From Mesobacillus jeotgali (GTDB lineage Bacteria; Bacillota; Bacilli; Bacillales; Cytobacillaceae): 64,000 bases of DNA. Position 1 is the stretch's first letter. Each line of letters starts with the position of its first letter. Shown here one piece after another: positions 1-9,307 of the stretch. The notes below the pieces were generated by a model, which saw nothing but the letters and a program-made list of their open reading frames with translations, searched no databases and had not been told where the DNA came from. The stretch lies in the NCBI RefSeq assembly GCF_014856545.2, contig NZ_CP109811.1, positions 1,358,001 through 1,422,000 on the forward strand. The letters run 5' to 3'. The position numbers and the translations under genes are program-made.

Positions 1-788
1 AAGAAAAACAGATTTATCCCATCGCCAGGGTGGTCGTTTTTAAAGATACAGCCCTGGCAAATAAAAAACCGGAGTGGTCATTTAAGGATGGAAACCAAGT
101 CTGGAAAAATGGCAGAGGAGAATCATTCGTCAATCCATTCGTGAAAGAAGTATGGGATTACAACGTTCAAATTGCGATCGAAGCAGCAAAAATGGGCTTC
201 CAGGAAATCCAGTTTGACTATGTCCGATTCCCTGAGGGTTTCGAAAAGAGGGATTCTACACTGCAATATTCTATGGGTGACTATAAGGATGCAGAAATGG
301 ATAATGTCCAAAAACGAGTCAAAGCAGTGACTGATTTTGTGGCCTACGCCCGGAAAGAATTAAAACCTTATGATGTCAAAGTATCAGTTGATATATTTGG
401 TTACACAGCAACTCTTCCCGAAGCTCCAGGAATAGGACAGAACTTCTCGAAAATCTCTGAGAATGTTGATGTCATTTCTTCAATGATTTATCCAAGCCAT
501 TGGACTTCTTATTTCGGGATTGCCAAGCCTGACACAGAGCCATATCGTCTCGTTCAGGAATATGCAAAATTGGAAAAGAAGAAGCTTGATGAATTAAAGA
601 CCCCGCCTGTTTCACGTCCATGGCTGCAGGATTTCACAGCATCATGGTTAGGCAGCGGGAATTACCTTGTCTACGGGAAAAAGGAAGTCGAAGATCAGAT
701 CAGGGCATTGAAGAATCAGGGGATAAACGAATACCTATTATGGAACGCAAGCAACAGATACTCTCCTAATGTTGATTACACACCATAA
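1..788 (+). CDS. Putative glycoside hydrolase, DUF4015 family (5' partial)
   Basis: The reading frame is already open at the left edge, so the N-terminus, including any signal peptide, lies outside the window. The visible 262 or so residues look like the C-terminal half of the DUF4015 putative glycosyl hydrolase family, a TIM-barrel-like group. Supporting segments are FDYVRFPEG, VSVDIFGYTA, DVISSMIYPSHW and a terminal RALKNQGINEYLLWNASN. In this family the acidic residues of the FDYVRFP-type segment sit at the putative active site. It probably acts on cell-wall or extracellular polysaccharide, but the substrate is unknown. A strong terminator follows. Family call is from recognisable motifs, function is inference. 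Confidence 0.75.
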   Translation, partial: EKQIYPIARVVVFKDTALANKKPEWSFKDGNQVWKNGRGESFVNPFVKEVWDYNVQIAIEAAKMGFQEIQFDYVRFPEGFEKRDSTLQYSMGDYKDAEMDNVQKRVKAVTDFVAYARKELKPYDVKVSVDIFGYTATLPEAPGIGQNFSKISENVDVISSMIYPSHWTSYFGIAKPDTEPYRLVQEYAKLEKKKLDELKTPPVSRPWLQDFTASWLGSGNYLVYGKKEVEDQIRALKNQGINEYLLWNASNRYSPNVDYTP

Positions 789-825
789 CCATTCGAATTG
801 AAAAAACTTTATAATTCCTGATACT

Positions 826-865
826 AAAACAGCCTGGAATGATGAAAATCATTCCAGGCTGTTTT
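826..865 (+). terminator. Rho-independent terminator after the DUF4015 gene
   Basis: Perfect 18-bp inverted repeat (826-843 and 848-865) around a GAAA loop, ending in TTTT. The symmetry also gives an A/T tract on the other strand, so it could serve the convergent small gene at 921-1106 as well. Confidence 0.85.
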
Positions 866-920
866 CATATCATTAGATTATCGACATGAAAATAAGTTAT
901 AATAACAGATGGGATATGGA

Positions 921-1106
921 TTACTTCTTGCTGCCGCCGACATTTTTCCAGCCAGTTTGCAGACTTGTTGATTGATCGACGAATTCATTTCTTTTATTTC
1001 CACTAAAGAACCTGGTTCCTACTCCATTGGTAATCACACCAATTGTCGCGGTAATACCCACAATCAGTAAAGCAACGATAGTTAAATCCATTATGTAACC
1101 GCCCAT
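921..1106 (-). CDS. Small single-pass membrane protein, unknown function
   Basis: A 61-residue protein with one hydrophobic segment near the N-terminus (about residues 7-28, LTIVALLIVGITATIGVITN) and a charged, lysine/arginine-rich tail. The start at 1106 is preceded by a strong GGTGGAGG ribosome binding site at ideal spacing, which supports real translation. It is convergent with the upstream DUF4015 gene and divergent from the yjbC-like gene. I do not recognise the family. It may be a small sporulation or stress membrane peptide, but nothing in the sequence proves that. Confidence 0.6.
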   Translation of the reverse strand: MGGYIMDLTIVALLIVGITATIGVITNGVGTRFFSGNKRNEFVDQSTSLQTGWKNVGGSKK

Positions 1107-1315
1107 GATAAACCTCCACCTTTTTTTTCACCTAATCTTGATAGTGATTTTGTGATAAATATAATTCATGATCCCGTACATCTTTATTTTAAAAGAATTG
1201 CTCATGTATTAAAAGAACTTTATGAAGAAAAAATAATACAAGTATTTAGATCATGGTTATATAGAAAAAGCTGGGTGCTTATCGGGATGGAATAAAATTA
1301 AAAAGGAGATAAGCA

Positions 1316-1885
1316 ATGCATTGGTATGAAAAATTAAATCAATATTTCCCGATTGAGGAAATGAAGTCAAAAGAGCATATGGAAACACTTTTAAAGGAAA
1401 GACCAGAGATCTACCATAAGGATGAGGGGCCAGGACATGTGCTCATGTATGTAGAGACAGATGATTTCGTGTTCATTGATTACCTCTTCGTATCTAAGAC
1501 GACTCGCGGTCAGGGGCTCGGCCACAAATTGATCGAAAAGCTGAAGGGAAAAGGCAAGCCGATTATCCTTGAGGTTGAACCAGTTAATTATGAGGACACA
1601 GATACTGAAAAACGTCTGCGCTTTTACAAGCGGGAAGGGTTCGAGCATGCAAGGACAATTGGTTACAGGCGCCGGTCGCTCGCCACGAAGGAAATCAATG
1701 AGATGGAAATCCTTTTCTGGTCACCTGATGAGGCGTCTGAGGATCTAGTGTACGAAGCTATGAAGAAAACCTACAACATGATTCATACTTATAAAGATAA
1801 GAAGTTTTACGGAGAATCATACCAGCCAGTTGATGAAGTGTTGACTGTCGAAGATAAACGGGATGATTTACTTCAGGACATCTAA
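1316..1885 (+). CDS. yjbC: GNAT-family N-acetyltransferase YjbC
   Basis: A 189-residue GNAT acetyltransferase. The acetyl-CoA binding motif A is visible as TRGQGLGHKLIEKLKGKG around residues 62-80, followed by the beta5 region PIILEVEPVN and RFYKREGFEH typical of the fold. A good AAGGAG site precedes the ATG. In B. subtilis yjbC lies directly upstream of spx and is partly co-transcribed with it under stress; the same order is seen here with a terminator and about 390 bp between. The acceptor substrate is not known. Confidence 0.88.
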   Translation: MHWYEKLNQYFPIEEMKSKEHMETLLKERPEIYHKDEGPGHVLMYVETDDFVFIDYLFVSKTTRGQGLGHKLIEKLKGKGKPIILEVEPVNYEDTDTEKRLRFYKREGFEHARTIGYRRRSLATKEINEMEILFWSPDEASEDLVYEAMKKTYNMIHTYKDKKFYGESYQPVDEVLTVEDKRDDLLQDI

Positions 1886-1891
1886 ATCACG

Positions 1892-1930
1892 AACGCAACC
1901 AGTTTTTTACATGGTTGCGTTTTCATTTTA
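1892..1930 (+). terminator. Terminator after yjbC
   Basis: Stem 1892-1901 with 1912-1921 (AACGCAACCA / TGGTTGCGTT), followed by a T-rich tail. It separates yjbC from spx, so spx is probably also driven by its own promoters in the following gap. Confidence 0.85.
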
Positions 1931-2319
1931 AGTAAATTAATTGAGAATAAAACTATTTTAAAAAGAGAGGTTTAAGTTCTGCGTAAACGGGTAAATATAA
2001 ATAAATTGTGATAATGACTTCACGACGGACAGATATGGAAGGAATTGTACGAATATTTATATAGATTGAATCAAAGGGTGATGAAAAAATATATTCTTTC
2101 TTGAAACTTTTTTCTATTTCGTTCGTTATATATAGAGAAGAGTAAAAATAATCTTACATAACTACCCGGAATAAATTATGAAAAGGGATACCTTTTATCA
2201 AATCCTTGGTGTATAATAAACAATATGAATTATAAAATTAAACTTATTATTATTTAAGAAATGACAGTTCATTTGAAGCAAATAATATATAAGTAAATCT
2301 AAGGGAGTGTGAATTACCA
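1931..2319 (+). promoter_or_regulatory. Intergenic region upstream of spx
   Basis: AT-rich gap of about 390 bp with no credible gene. A TATAAT hexamer at 2212-2217 sits about 100 nt upstream of the spx start and is a plausible sigma-A -10 element, but I see no convincing -35 at the right distance. In B. subtilis this gap holds several spx promoters and the PerR and YodB operators. I cannot assign those operators here. Confidence 0.4.
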
Positions 2320-2715
2320 ATGGTCACTTTATACACTTCACCAAGTTGTACCTCTTGCAGAAAGGCCAAGTCATGGCTGGAAGAACATGAAATCTCATAT
2401 ACTGAAAGAAACATATTCTCAGAGCCTTTATCTATTGATGAAATAAAGGAAATTCTCCGTATGACAGAAGACGGAACAGATGAAATCATCTCAACCCGAT
2501 CTAAGACTTTCCAAAAGCTTGATGTAAACCTGGAAACAATGCCTTTACAGGAACTGTTTGAGGTTATCAAGGAAAACCCTGGCTTGCTTCGCCGTCCGAT
2601 CATCATTGATGAAAAGCGCCTGCAGGTTGGATACAATGAAGATGAAATTAGACGATTCCTGCCACGTAAAGTGCGTACTTTCCAGCTTCGCGAGGCTCAG
2701 CGTTTAGTAAACTAA
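2320..2715 (+). CDS. spx: Transcriptional regulator Spx
   Basis: 131 residues, the standard Spx length, and almost identical to the B. subtilis protein. The redox switch CTSC is at residues 10-13 in a thioredoxin-like fold (ArsC family). The RNA polymerase alpha-CTD interaction region with [13 protein letters not shown] and the conserved [19 protein letters not shown] segment are present. Spx binds the RNA polymerase alpha subunit and redirects transcription during disulfide stress. It is degraded by ClpXP with the adaptor SpxH, whose gene is also in this window (9978-10859). The C-terminus ends in LVN rather than the LAN-type tail of B. subtilis. A terminator follows directly. Confidence 0.97.
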   Translation: MVTLYTSPSCTSCRKAKSWLEEHEISYTERNIFSEPLSIDEIKEILRMTEDGTDEIISTRSKTFQKLDVNLETMPLQELFEVIKENPGLLRRPIIIDEKRLQVGYNEDEIRRFLPRKVRTFQLREAQRLVN

Positions 2716-2720
2716 ACTTT

Positions 2721-2750
2721 AAGCTCCCTTTTTTGGGGGCTTTTTATTTT
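2721..2750 (+). terminator. Terminator after spx
   Basis: Hairpin AAGCTCCC / GGGGGCTT with a T-rich loop and tail immediately after the spx stop codon. Confidence 0.85.
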
Positions 2751-3333
2751 TGATGCAGCGCCTAACCCGGTGTTCTCCTGGCAATGCAGACAAATTGAAA
2801 TTCAGGCACTTTTCTGCTAAAGTGTAAAGAATACTTTAAATTAGTTTGTTAAGTTCCAATGATTTTGGGCTAACCTTCTTGATTGTATCTTTAGGGAACG
2901 GGATCCTGTGGTTAGGCAGCCAATTAGCACAATCCCTAGAGTTAATCAATCCAGGTGAGTCCATTCATTAGCCATTTTAAAGATGTTTTTTTCGTAAATT
3001 TCGTTCCTTTTTCAACCTCTTTACGCATTATTATATTCGAAGTCTTCTCGAAAAAAGCATCGATGTCTATAATGATGCGAAATAAAACCATTTATGAGAG
3101 AAAGAATAATTCATGCGAAAACAACCTTTATAAAAATGGGTGTATATTTTGTTTCCAAAATGGCTTAATATAACATAAAATAAAAGTACAAGATCGTTTA
3201 TTTCTTTTTACACAGTCCCTTTATAAATCAAGGTGATTCAGGCTTATTTATTAAGGGTAAATGATAAAGACCAACTGCTTTTTTGGGGGTATTTAGTCCC
3301 TTCAAATCTTTGCCTGGAAGGGAGAGAAAGCGA
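2751..3333. other. Non-coding gap between spx and mecA
   Basis: About 580 bp with no credible gene. A 72-codon frame at 2955-3173 lacks a ribosome binding site and has unusual composition. A short piece resembling the start of the dispersed repeat family (CAGCGCCTA, near 2756) is present. The mecA promoter should lie here, but I could not pick a convincing -35/-10 pair. Confidence 0.4.
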
Positions 3334-4005
3334 ATGGAAATCGAGCGTATTAATGAGAATACCGTGAAATTTTATATTTCATATATGGACATAGAGGAGC
3401 GCGGTTTTGACCGGGAAGAAATCTGGTATAACCGTGATCGCAGCGAAGAGCTATTCTGGGAGATGATGGATGAGGTCCATGCCGAGGAGGAGTTCACAGT
3501 TGAAGGTCCTTTATGGATCCAGGTTCAGGCCCTGGAAAAAGGTCTGGAGGTTTTAGTGACAAAGGCACAGCTGTCCAAGGACGGTCCAAAGTTTGAACTG
3601 CCGCTTCCAAACGATAAGATGAAGGATCTTCCGGTCGATGAGAGGATTGAGGAGCTGCTTGACCATCAGTTCAATCCAAAAGGAATTGATGATGTTGATC
3701 CCGCCTTTGAGGATGATTTAGAATTCCTGCTATACTTCAAGGATTTCGAAGATGTCATTGCTCTTTCAAAACGGCCGGGAATCGATAAAGTCAAAACAAG
3801 CTTATACAGCTATGAAGACAAATATTATTTATACATTGAGTTTCCTGAGCAGGAATTTGAGGATGAAGAAGAAATTGACAATATACTAAGCGTTCTTCTT
3901 GAGTATGGGCAGGAATCGACAGTCACGATTCACCGTCTCGATGAATACGGTAATAAAATTATCGAAGAAGATGTGTTTAGTGTCATAAGAAAGCACTTTT
4001 CCTGA
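3334..4005 (+). CDS. mecA: Adaptor protein MecA
   Basis: A 223-residue MecA. The start at 3334 (MEIERINENTVKFYIS) has a GGGAG site and matches the family start; the frame extends upstream but that extension is not MecA-like. The N-terminal domain (to about residue 85) recruits substrates such as ComK and ComS. An acidic linker and the C-terminal domain (from about residue 125, DLEFLLYFKDFEDVIALSKR) bind ClpC and drive assembly of the ClpCP protease. It follows spx as in B. subtilis. MecA also affects Spx activity there, so the neighbourhood is regulatory in theme. Confidence 0.96.
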   Translation: MEIERINENTVKFYISYMDIEERGFDREEIWYNRDRSEELFWEMMDEVHAEEEFTVEGPLWIQVQALEKGLEVLVTKAQLSKDGPKFELPLPNDKMKDLPVDERIEELLDHQFNPKGIDDVDPAFEDDLEFLLYFKDFEDVIALSKRPGIDKVKTSLYSYEDKYYLYIEFPEQEFEDEEEIDNILSVLLEYGQESTVTIHRLDEYGNKIIEEDVFSVIRKHFS

Positions 4006-4011
4006 TTGTAG

Positions 4012-4041
4012 GCCGATTTCAGAAATGAAATCGGCTTTTTT
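4012..4041 (+). terminator. Terminator after mecA
   Basis: Perfect 9-bp stem GCCGATTTC / GAAATCGGC followed by six T residues. Confidence 0.9.
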
Positions 4042-4153
4042 GATATAATAATCTGTATGTATGAATCCCTTTACTTAATAGAAACGTATATATATCTAAA
4101 GCTCCCAACGCTGGTTGCAGGGAAAATCCAGAGAGAGAAAACAGGTGGTAACA

Positions 4154-5665
4154 ATGAAGAATACAGTTCGGGTCTTAACGTTTTTAATGATCCTCGCTGG
4201 GATCTATTATTTGTTTTACGAAAAACTTGACGCAGCTTATCTTGGATATATCAGTATATTTATGTCGCTCACAGTCATTTTCATCAGCTTTGTGATATTC
4301 CTTGAGAATCGGCATCCGGCCCAGACATTGACATGGATTGTCGTCCTTGGCGGCTTTCCGGTAGTAGGTTTTATTTTTTATTTGTTATTCGGCAGGAATA
4401 AACGCAAGGAGAAGATGTTCCGGCGTAAATATTTTCTTGATAAAAAAGCCTTTTCAAAAATCGAAGGGGACACGGAAAGGGTCAACAGGGCAAGGATGTC
4501 TGAAATGGAAGAAGATCATCGCCGCTTGTTTACCCTTGCCCAGAAGCTTGGGAACAGCCCTATTTCATTTGCAACCTCCACAAAAGTGCTGACAAATGGT
4601 GATGAAACATTCAGCCACATTCTTGAAGAGCTAAAAAAAGCTACCCACCATATACACATGGAATATTATATTGTCCGCCATGATGAAATCGGGGAAGAAA
4701 TAAAGGAAGTGTTAGTAAGCAAAGCCAAGAAAGGGGTGAAGGTGAGATTCCTTTTTGACTCTGTAGGTTCCTGGAAGCTTTCTAAAAAATATATATCCGA
4801 GCTGAGTGAAGCAGGGGTAGAAGTGGTCGAGTTTGGTCCTGTCCGCCTGCCATTCCTCAATAGTAAATTTAATTTCAGGAATCACAGGAAAATCATCGTG
4901 ATTGATGGAACAGTTGGGTTTGTGGGCGGCCTGAATATCGGGGATGAATACCTGGGAAGGGACAAAGGATTTGGCTTTTGGCGGGACACTCATCTTATGG
5001 CAAAAGGAGAAGCGGTAAGGAGCCTTCAACTGATATTCCTTCAGGATTGGTATTACATGACGAATAAAAGCTTTCTGACGTCGGATTATCTTTCGCCAGC
5101 GCTGCAGGCCAACACTCATGGTGGGGTACAAATGATAGCGGGAGGACCTGACAACGAATGGAGTGTCATAAAGAATATCTTCTTTTCCATGATATCCTCT
5201 GCTGATAAATCAGTTTGGATCGCGTCACCTTATTTCATCCCTGATGAAGACATTTTCAGCGCAATTAAAGTGGCGGCGCTCAGTGGTCTGGATGTCAGGC
5301 TTCTTGTCCCTAAGCGGCCAGATAAAAGAATCGTCTTCTTTGCTTCGAGGTCGTACTTTCCGGAACTGCTTGAAGCTGGCGTTAAGATTTATGAATATGA
5401 AAAGGGCTTTATGCACAGTAAGATCGTCATAGTCGATGGTGAGCTCGCTTCCATCGGGACATCGAATATGGACATGAGAAGTTTCCACCTGAATTTTGAA
5501 GTCAACGCCTTCCTTTACAAAACGAATAGCACGGCGAAACTTGTGAAAGAGTTTGAAAATGATGTACTCCATTCAGTAGAAATTGTGATGGATGATTTTA
5601 ATAAACGCCACCTTGGTTACAGACTGCTCGAATCTACTTCGAGACTATTGTCGCCAATGCTGTAG
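4154..5665 (+). CDS. cls: Cardiolipin synthase
   Basis: A 503-residue membrane phospholipase-D-superfamily enzyme that joins two phosphatidylglycerol molecules into cardiolipin. Two N-terminal transmembrane segments (about residues 5-22 and 30-52) are followed by a PLDc_N region (HPAQTLTWIVVLGGFPVVG) and two HKD catalytic motifs, HRKIIVIDG near residue 250 and HSKIVIVDGE near residue 425. Both histidines and lysines are present, so it should be active. The ATG at 4154 has an AGGTGG ribosome binding site; an upstream in-frame extension lacks one. It sits between mecA and coiA, a placement seen in several Bacillaceae but not in B. subtilis 168. Confidence 0.93.
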   Translation: MKNTVRVLTFLMILAGIYYLFYEKLDAAYLGYISIFMSLTVIFISFVIFLENRHPAQTLTWIVVLGGFPVVGFIFYLLFGRNKRKEKMFRRKYFLDKKAFSKIEGDTERVNRARMSEMEEDHRRLFTLAQKLGNSPISFATSTKVLTNGDETFSHILEELKKATHHIHMEYYIVRHDEIGEEIKEVLVSKAKKGVKVRFLFDSVGSWKLSKKYISELSEAGVEVVEFGPVRLPFLNSKFNFRNHRKIIVIDGTVGFVGGLNIGDEYLGRDKGFGFWRDTHLMAKGEAVRSLQLIFLQDWYYMTNKSFLTSDYLSPALQANTHGGVQMIAGGPDNEWSVIKNIFFSMISSADKSVWIASPYFIPDEDIFSAIKVAALSGLDVRLLVPKRPDKRIVFFASRSYFPELLEAGVKIYEYEKGFMHSKIVIVDGELASIGTSNMDMRSFHLNFEVNAFLYKTNSTAKLVKEFENDVLHSVEIVMDDFNKRHLGYRLLESTSRLLSPML

Positions 5666-5696
5666 AAACCTGGATCTGATCCGGGTTTCTTTCTTT
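5665..5696 (+). terminator. Terminator after cls
   Basis: Stem GAAACCTGGA / TCCGGGTTTC (one G-T pair) with a T-rich tail, overlapping the last base of the stop codon. Confidence 0.8.
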
Positions 5697-5715
5697 TTAT
5701 TAATAAGTATAAACT

Positions 5716-5747
5716 TTCGGGGCTGACCAAGGTGCTTTCGCTTTTTT
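5716..5747 (+). repeat. Partial copy of the dispersed intergenic repeat
   Basis: The sequence TTCGGGGCTGACCAAGGTGC followed by TTTCGCTTTTTT matches the 3' end of the full repeats at 9127-9247 and 11441-11557. Only this end is preserved. Confidence 0.6.
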
Positions 5748-5839
5748 TGATTTGTGAACGTTTTATAAACCTTTTCCAAATATAAAGGTTTTAAATGTAT
5801 GAACTAGAATATGTCATGGAGAAAGGAGGCGCATAAAAT

Positions 5840-7042
5840 GTGCTAGTTGCGAAAAAAAGTGATGGCGTAAGGTTATCATTAGGTGAAAGATATGAGAAAA
5901 GTGATTTAATAGAAATCAGGTCGAGGGAGAAATTCTACTGTCCTGAATGTGATGAAGAAGTGGTCATGAAACTAGGGAATAAGAAGATTTGGCACTTTTC
6001 GCATTTGGCGGGAGGAAGCTGTCAGTATGAGTATGAACGGGAATCAGAGTACCATTTAACCGGCAAGCTAAAGCTTTATAATTGGCTGAAGGAGCAGGGG
6101 ATTACTGCTGAACTTGAACAATTTGACCCCAAAATGAATCAGAAACCGGACATTGCCTTCGAGTTGCAGAATCAAAAATATGCAATTGAATTCCAATGCT
6201 CAGCTATACCTTCGGAGATTTTTGAAAAAAGAACCAGGACGTATTTTGACCATGGAGTAATACCAATCTGGGTTGCTGCAGAGAGTTTGATCAAGCGCAA
6301 GTCCCATAATATTGTCTCAATCAATAACTTCCTCTACCTCTTCATTCGGCGGTCCGGATACTCCTGGAATATACCAGCCTTTTGCCCGGTTACAGGGCAA
6401 TTCATTAATCTGCATGGAGCCATTCCAATCACTTCTAAAAAGACATTAACGAAAATTGAAGTACAGTCGATAAATCAGTACTCATTAGCGGAGTTTGTCA
6501 GTCCGGCTGATAAGCCATTTTCCTTCTTGAAGGCCTGGCAAAGTGAAAACCAAAAAATGAAATCACGCTACTTAACTTCTCCTGGTGCATGGCAAAATCC
6601 ATTCCTGAAAGAACTCTACCGCAATCACCTAAGTCTTCTTACAATTCCATTCGAAATTGGACTTCCTGTACGCTCAAGCCCCTATATCGAAACACCATCA
6701 ATGATCTGGCAGACATATCTCTACCTCGATGTTTTCCGTCATTATCAAATTGGGGACATTATATATTATTCGAGAATCCGGGAAGCCTTTTATAAGCGTA
6801 TAAGAAGGAAAGAAATCAAACTCCGCATCTTGCCCGCAGCTCGAGAAAAAGATCACTGGCATGCTCTTGCTGAATACGTATTTCTTTTAACAAGGGTGTC
6901 ATACTTGGAGAAAATTGATTCAGGCAAAGTGAAAGTACTCCGGAAAATTATTATTCCAAATTCAATTGATGACCACATTAAGGCAGAAGCAGACTTTTTC
7001 ACCAAGTACGAAAAGGAAATTATAGAATCCATATTCCCGTAA
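5840..7042 (+). CDS. coiA: Competence protein CoiA-like
   Basis: A 400-residue CoiA (YjbF in B. subtilis). It starts with GTG at 5840, ten bases after an AAAGGAGG site. The N-terminal zinc-finger-like region has the CPEC pair near residue 35. It is followed by a restriction-endonuclease-like core with H-F-S-H (residues 54-57), PDIAFELQNQKYAIEFQCS (a D...E-x-Q nuclease-type signature) and a helical C-terminus. CoiA is needed for processing of incoming DNA during transformation; the nuclease fold is established by family comparison, its activity is inference. Order mecA-(cls)-coiA-pepF matches the B. subtilis locus. Confidence 0.9.
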   Translation: MLVAKKSDGVRLSLGERYEKSDLIEIRSREKFYCPECDEEVVMKLGNKKIWHFSHLAGGSCQYEYERESEYHLTGKLKLYNWLKEQGITAELEQFDPKMNQKPDIAFELQNQKYAIEFQCSAIPSEIFEKRTRTYFDHGVIPIWVAAESLIKRKSHNIVSINNFLYLFIRRSGYSWNIPAFCPVTGQFINLHGAIPITSKKTLTKIEVQSINQYSLAEFVSPADKPFSFLKAWQSENQKMKSRYLTSPGAWQNPFLKELYRNHLSLLTIPFEIGLPVRSSPYIETPSMIWQTYLYLDVFRHYQIGDIIYYSRIREAFYKRIRRKEIKLRILPAAREKDHWHALAEYVFLLTRVSYLEKIDSGKVKVLRKIIIPNSIDDHIKAEADFFTKYEKEIIESIFP

Positions 7043-7208
7043 CATGAAATGGATAATAACTGCGTAAAATAGGGTAGTTAGAAAGAGGGCATTTACAAAC
7101 GAAAAACTTTTTCTTTATTAAAAATTAATAGAAGGAAATAAGAAAACATTAGCGAATATGTTACTAGAAAAGTTTTTCGAATTCCGAAATGTTGTTAGGA
7201 GGATTTAT

Positions 7209-9026
7209 ATGTCAAACGAATCTGCAGTTAAGAAATTGCCAGTAAGGGACGAGGTTGCCACAGAGAATACGTGGAGACTTGAGGATATTTTTGCAGTTGA
7301 TGAACAATGGGAAAAAGAATTCAATGAAGTAAAGGGTTTGATTCCTTCTGTCCAGGAGTATCAGGGCAAGCTGGGAGAAAGCGCTGAACAACTATATAGT
7401 GCACTTCAGCTTCAGGATAAATTGCTTGAGCGCCTTGGAAGACTTTATACATACGCGCATATGCGCTATGACCAGGATACAACGAATTCTTTCTACCAGG
7501 GACTTGATGACCGCATCAAGAATCTGTATTCTCAAGCGGCGAGCGCGCTTGCCTTCATCGTACCAGAAATCCTGGCTGTTGATGAAGAGAAGATCAAGGG
7601 CTTTCTGAATGAAAAAGAAGAGCTCAAGCTTTATGAGCATGCATTGGAGGAAATCAATCTTCAGCGTCCGCATGTCTTATCCGCGGAAGAGGAAGCACTC
7701 CTGGCTCAGGCTTCAGAGGTCATGAGCTCACCGTCAAATACATTCGGAATGCTGAACAATGCTGATCTAGAATTCCCTTCAATCCAGGATGAGAACGGAG
7801 AAGATGTAGAAATCACACATGGCCGTTATATCCGATTCCTGGAAAGCGAAGACCGCAGAGTTCGTGAAGATGCATTCAAAGCAGTGTATAAAACATATGG
7901 CAGTTTCAAGAATACTTTTGCCAGCACATTAAGCGGCAATATCAAAAAGGATAATTTCAATGCAAGAATTCGCAAGTATGACTCTGCGAGGCATGCTGCG
8001 CTGTCTGCGAATAATATTCCTGAAAGTGTCTATGAGAATCTTGTGAATACGGTGAATGACAATCTGCACCTGCTTCACAGATATGTAAAGCTTCGCAGGA
8101 AAGTACTGGGCTTGGATAAACTTCATATGTATGACCTTTACACACCGCTTGTTAAGGATGTGAAAATGGAGATTCCTTATGGTGAAGCAAAGGAATATGT
8201 CCTAAAAGGTTTAGCGCCTCTTGGCGATGAATATAACAATATCCTTAGAGAAGGATTTGAAAATCGCTGGGTGGATGTGTATGAGAACAAAGGGAAACGC
8301 AGCGGAGCTTATTCTTCAGGCGCATATGGCACGAATCCATATATCCTGATGAACTGGCAGGACAATGTGAATAACTTGTTTACGCTGGCTCACGAGTTCG
8401 GACATTCCGTACACAGCTACTATACAAGGAAGACACAGCCATATCCTTACGGCAACTACTCTATTTTTGTTGCTGAAGTGGCGTCTACTTGCAATGAAGC
8501 GTTATTGAATGACTATATGCTTAAAACAATCGATGATGAGCAGAAGCGTCTGTACCTTTTAAATCATTACCTCGAAGGCTTCCGTGGAACTGTATTCAGG
8601 CAGACTATGTTCGCTGAATTTGAACATATGATTCATCAAAAGGCTCAGAATAACGAGGCATTGACAGCTGATTCATTGACAAAGGACTACTACGAGCTGA
8701 ATAAAAAGTATTTTGGTGAAGAGGATATCATTATTGATGAAGAAATCGGTCTTGAGTGGTCAAGAATTCCGCATTTCTACTACAATTATTATGTATATCA
8801 GTATGCTACTGGCTTCAGTGCGGCAACTGCGCTGAGCAAACAGATCCTTGAAGAAGGACAGCCAGCAGTTGAGCGCTACATTGAATTCTTGAAATCTGGC
8901 AGCTCGGATTATCCAATCGAGGTACTGAAAAAAGCAGGCGTCGACATGACTAGTTCAAAGCCAATTGAGGAAGCATTGAAAGTCTTTGAAGAAAAGCTTA
9001 ATGAAATGGAAGCACTGCTTTCATAA
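7209..9026 (+). CDS. pepF: Oligoendopeptidase F
   Basis: A 605-residue M3-family zinc metallopeptidase that cleaves oligopeptides in the cytoplasm. The zinc-binding HEFGH is visible near residue 394 (LAHEFGHSVHSYY), with the downstream glutamate ligand in EVASTCNEALL. The ATG at 7209 follows a perfect AGGAGG; a longer in-frame start at 7158 has no site. Length fits the family. In B. subtilis (yjbG) it neighbours coiA as here, and excess PepF interferes with sporulation signalling peptides. A terminator follows. Confidence 0.95.
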   Translation: MSNESAVKKLPVRDEVATENTWRLEDIFAVDEQWEKEFNEVKGLIPSVQEYQGKLGESAEQLYSALQLQDKLLERLGRLYTYAHMRYDQDTTNSFYQGLDDRIKNLYSQAASALAFIVPEILAVDEEKIKGFLNEKEELKLYEHALEEINLQRPHVLSAEEEALLAQASEVMSSPSNTFGMLNNADLEFPSIQDENGEDVEITHGRYIRFLESEDRRVREDAFKAVYKTYGSFKNTFASTLSGNIKKDNFNARIRKYDSARHAALSANNIPESVYENLVNTVNDNLHLLHRYVKLRRKVLGLDKLHMYDLYTPLVKDVKMEIPYGEAKEYVLKGLAPLGDEYNNILREGFENRWVDVYENKGKRSGAYSSGAYGTNPYILMNWQDNVNNLFTLAHEFGHSVHSYYTRKTQPYPYGNYSIFVAEVASTCNEALLNDYMLKTIDDEQKRLYLLNHYLEGFRGTVFRQTMFAEFEHMIHQKAQNNEALTADSLTKDYYELNKKYFGEEDIIIDEEIGLEWSRIPHFYYNYYVYQYATGFSAATALSKQILEEGQPAVERYIEFLKSGSSDYPIEVLKKAGVDMTSSKPIEEALKVFEEKLNEMEALLS

Positions 9027-9033
9027 TAGAAAG

Positions 9034-9069
9034 AACCGGCTGCACAGTTTATTGCGGCCGGTTTTTTTG
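9034..9069 (+). terminator. Terminator after pepF
   Basis: Ten-bp stem AACCGGCTGC / GCGGCCGGTT (9034-9043 with 9054-9063) followed by a run of T. Confidence 0.88.
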
Positions 9070-9126
9070 TTATATAGGAAATTATAAAAGCATTTTAGTC
9101 TGGATAACTACATCTGGGTGTTTAAT

Positions 9127-9247
9127 CCAGCTCCAGCGCCTAGCCCCTCGAGTCGCTTCGGTCCGCCCAATGAAGTCAGTCAAAGAACGACTTCACCGGT
9201 CCGCCCTCCAGCGCTTGTCGGGGCTGAACGAGGCGCTTGCGCTTTTT
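9127..9247 (+). repeat. Dispersed intergenic repeat, full copy A
   Basis: About 120 bp beginning CCAGCTCCAGCGCCTAGCCC and ending GGCGCTTGCGCTTTTTG. The ends can pair (AGCGCCT..AGCCCC with GGGGCT..AGGCGCT), and an inner GAAGTC / GACTTC hairpin is visible. A second near-identical copy lies at 11441-11557 and a truncated inverted copy at 21577-21647. No gene inside. This looks like a palindromic extragenic repeat with folded RNA potential. Confidence 0.85.
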
Positions 9248-9307
9248 GTTCCTAATGCTTTTATAAGTATCCAGGTAATATTGCTAGTAAACTCTGGAGC
9301 CGGAAAT

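Noticed and set aside
2955..3173. 72-codon frame between spx and mecA
   Set aside because: No ribosome binding site, odd composition and no family resemblance.
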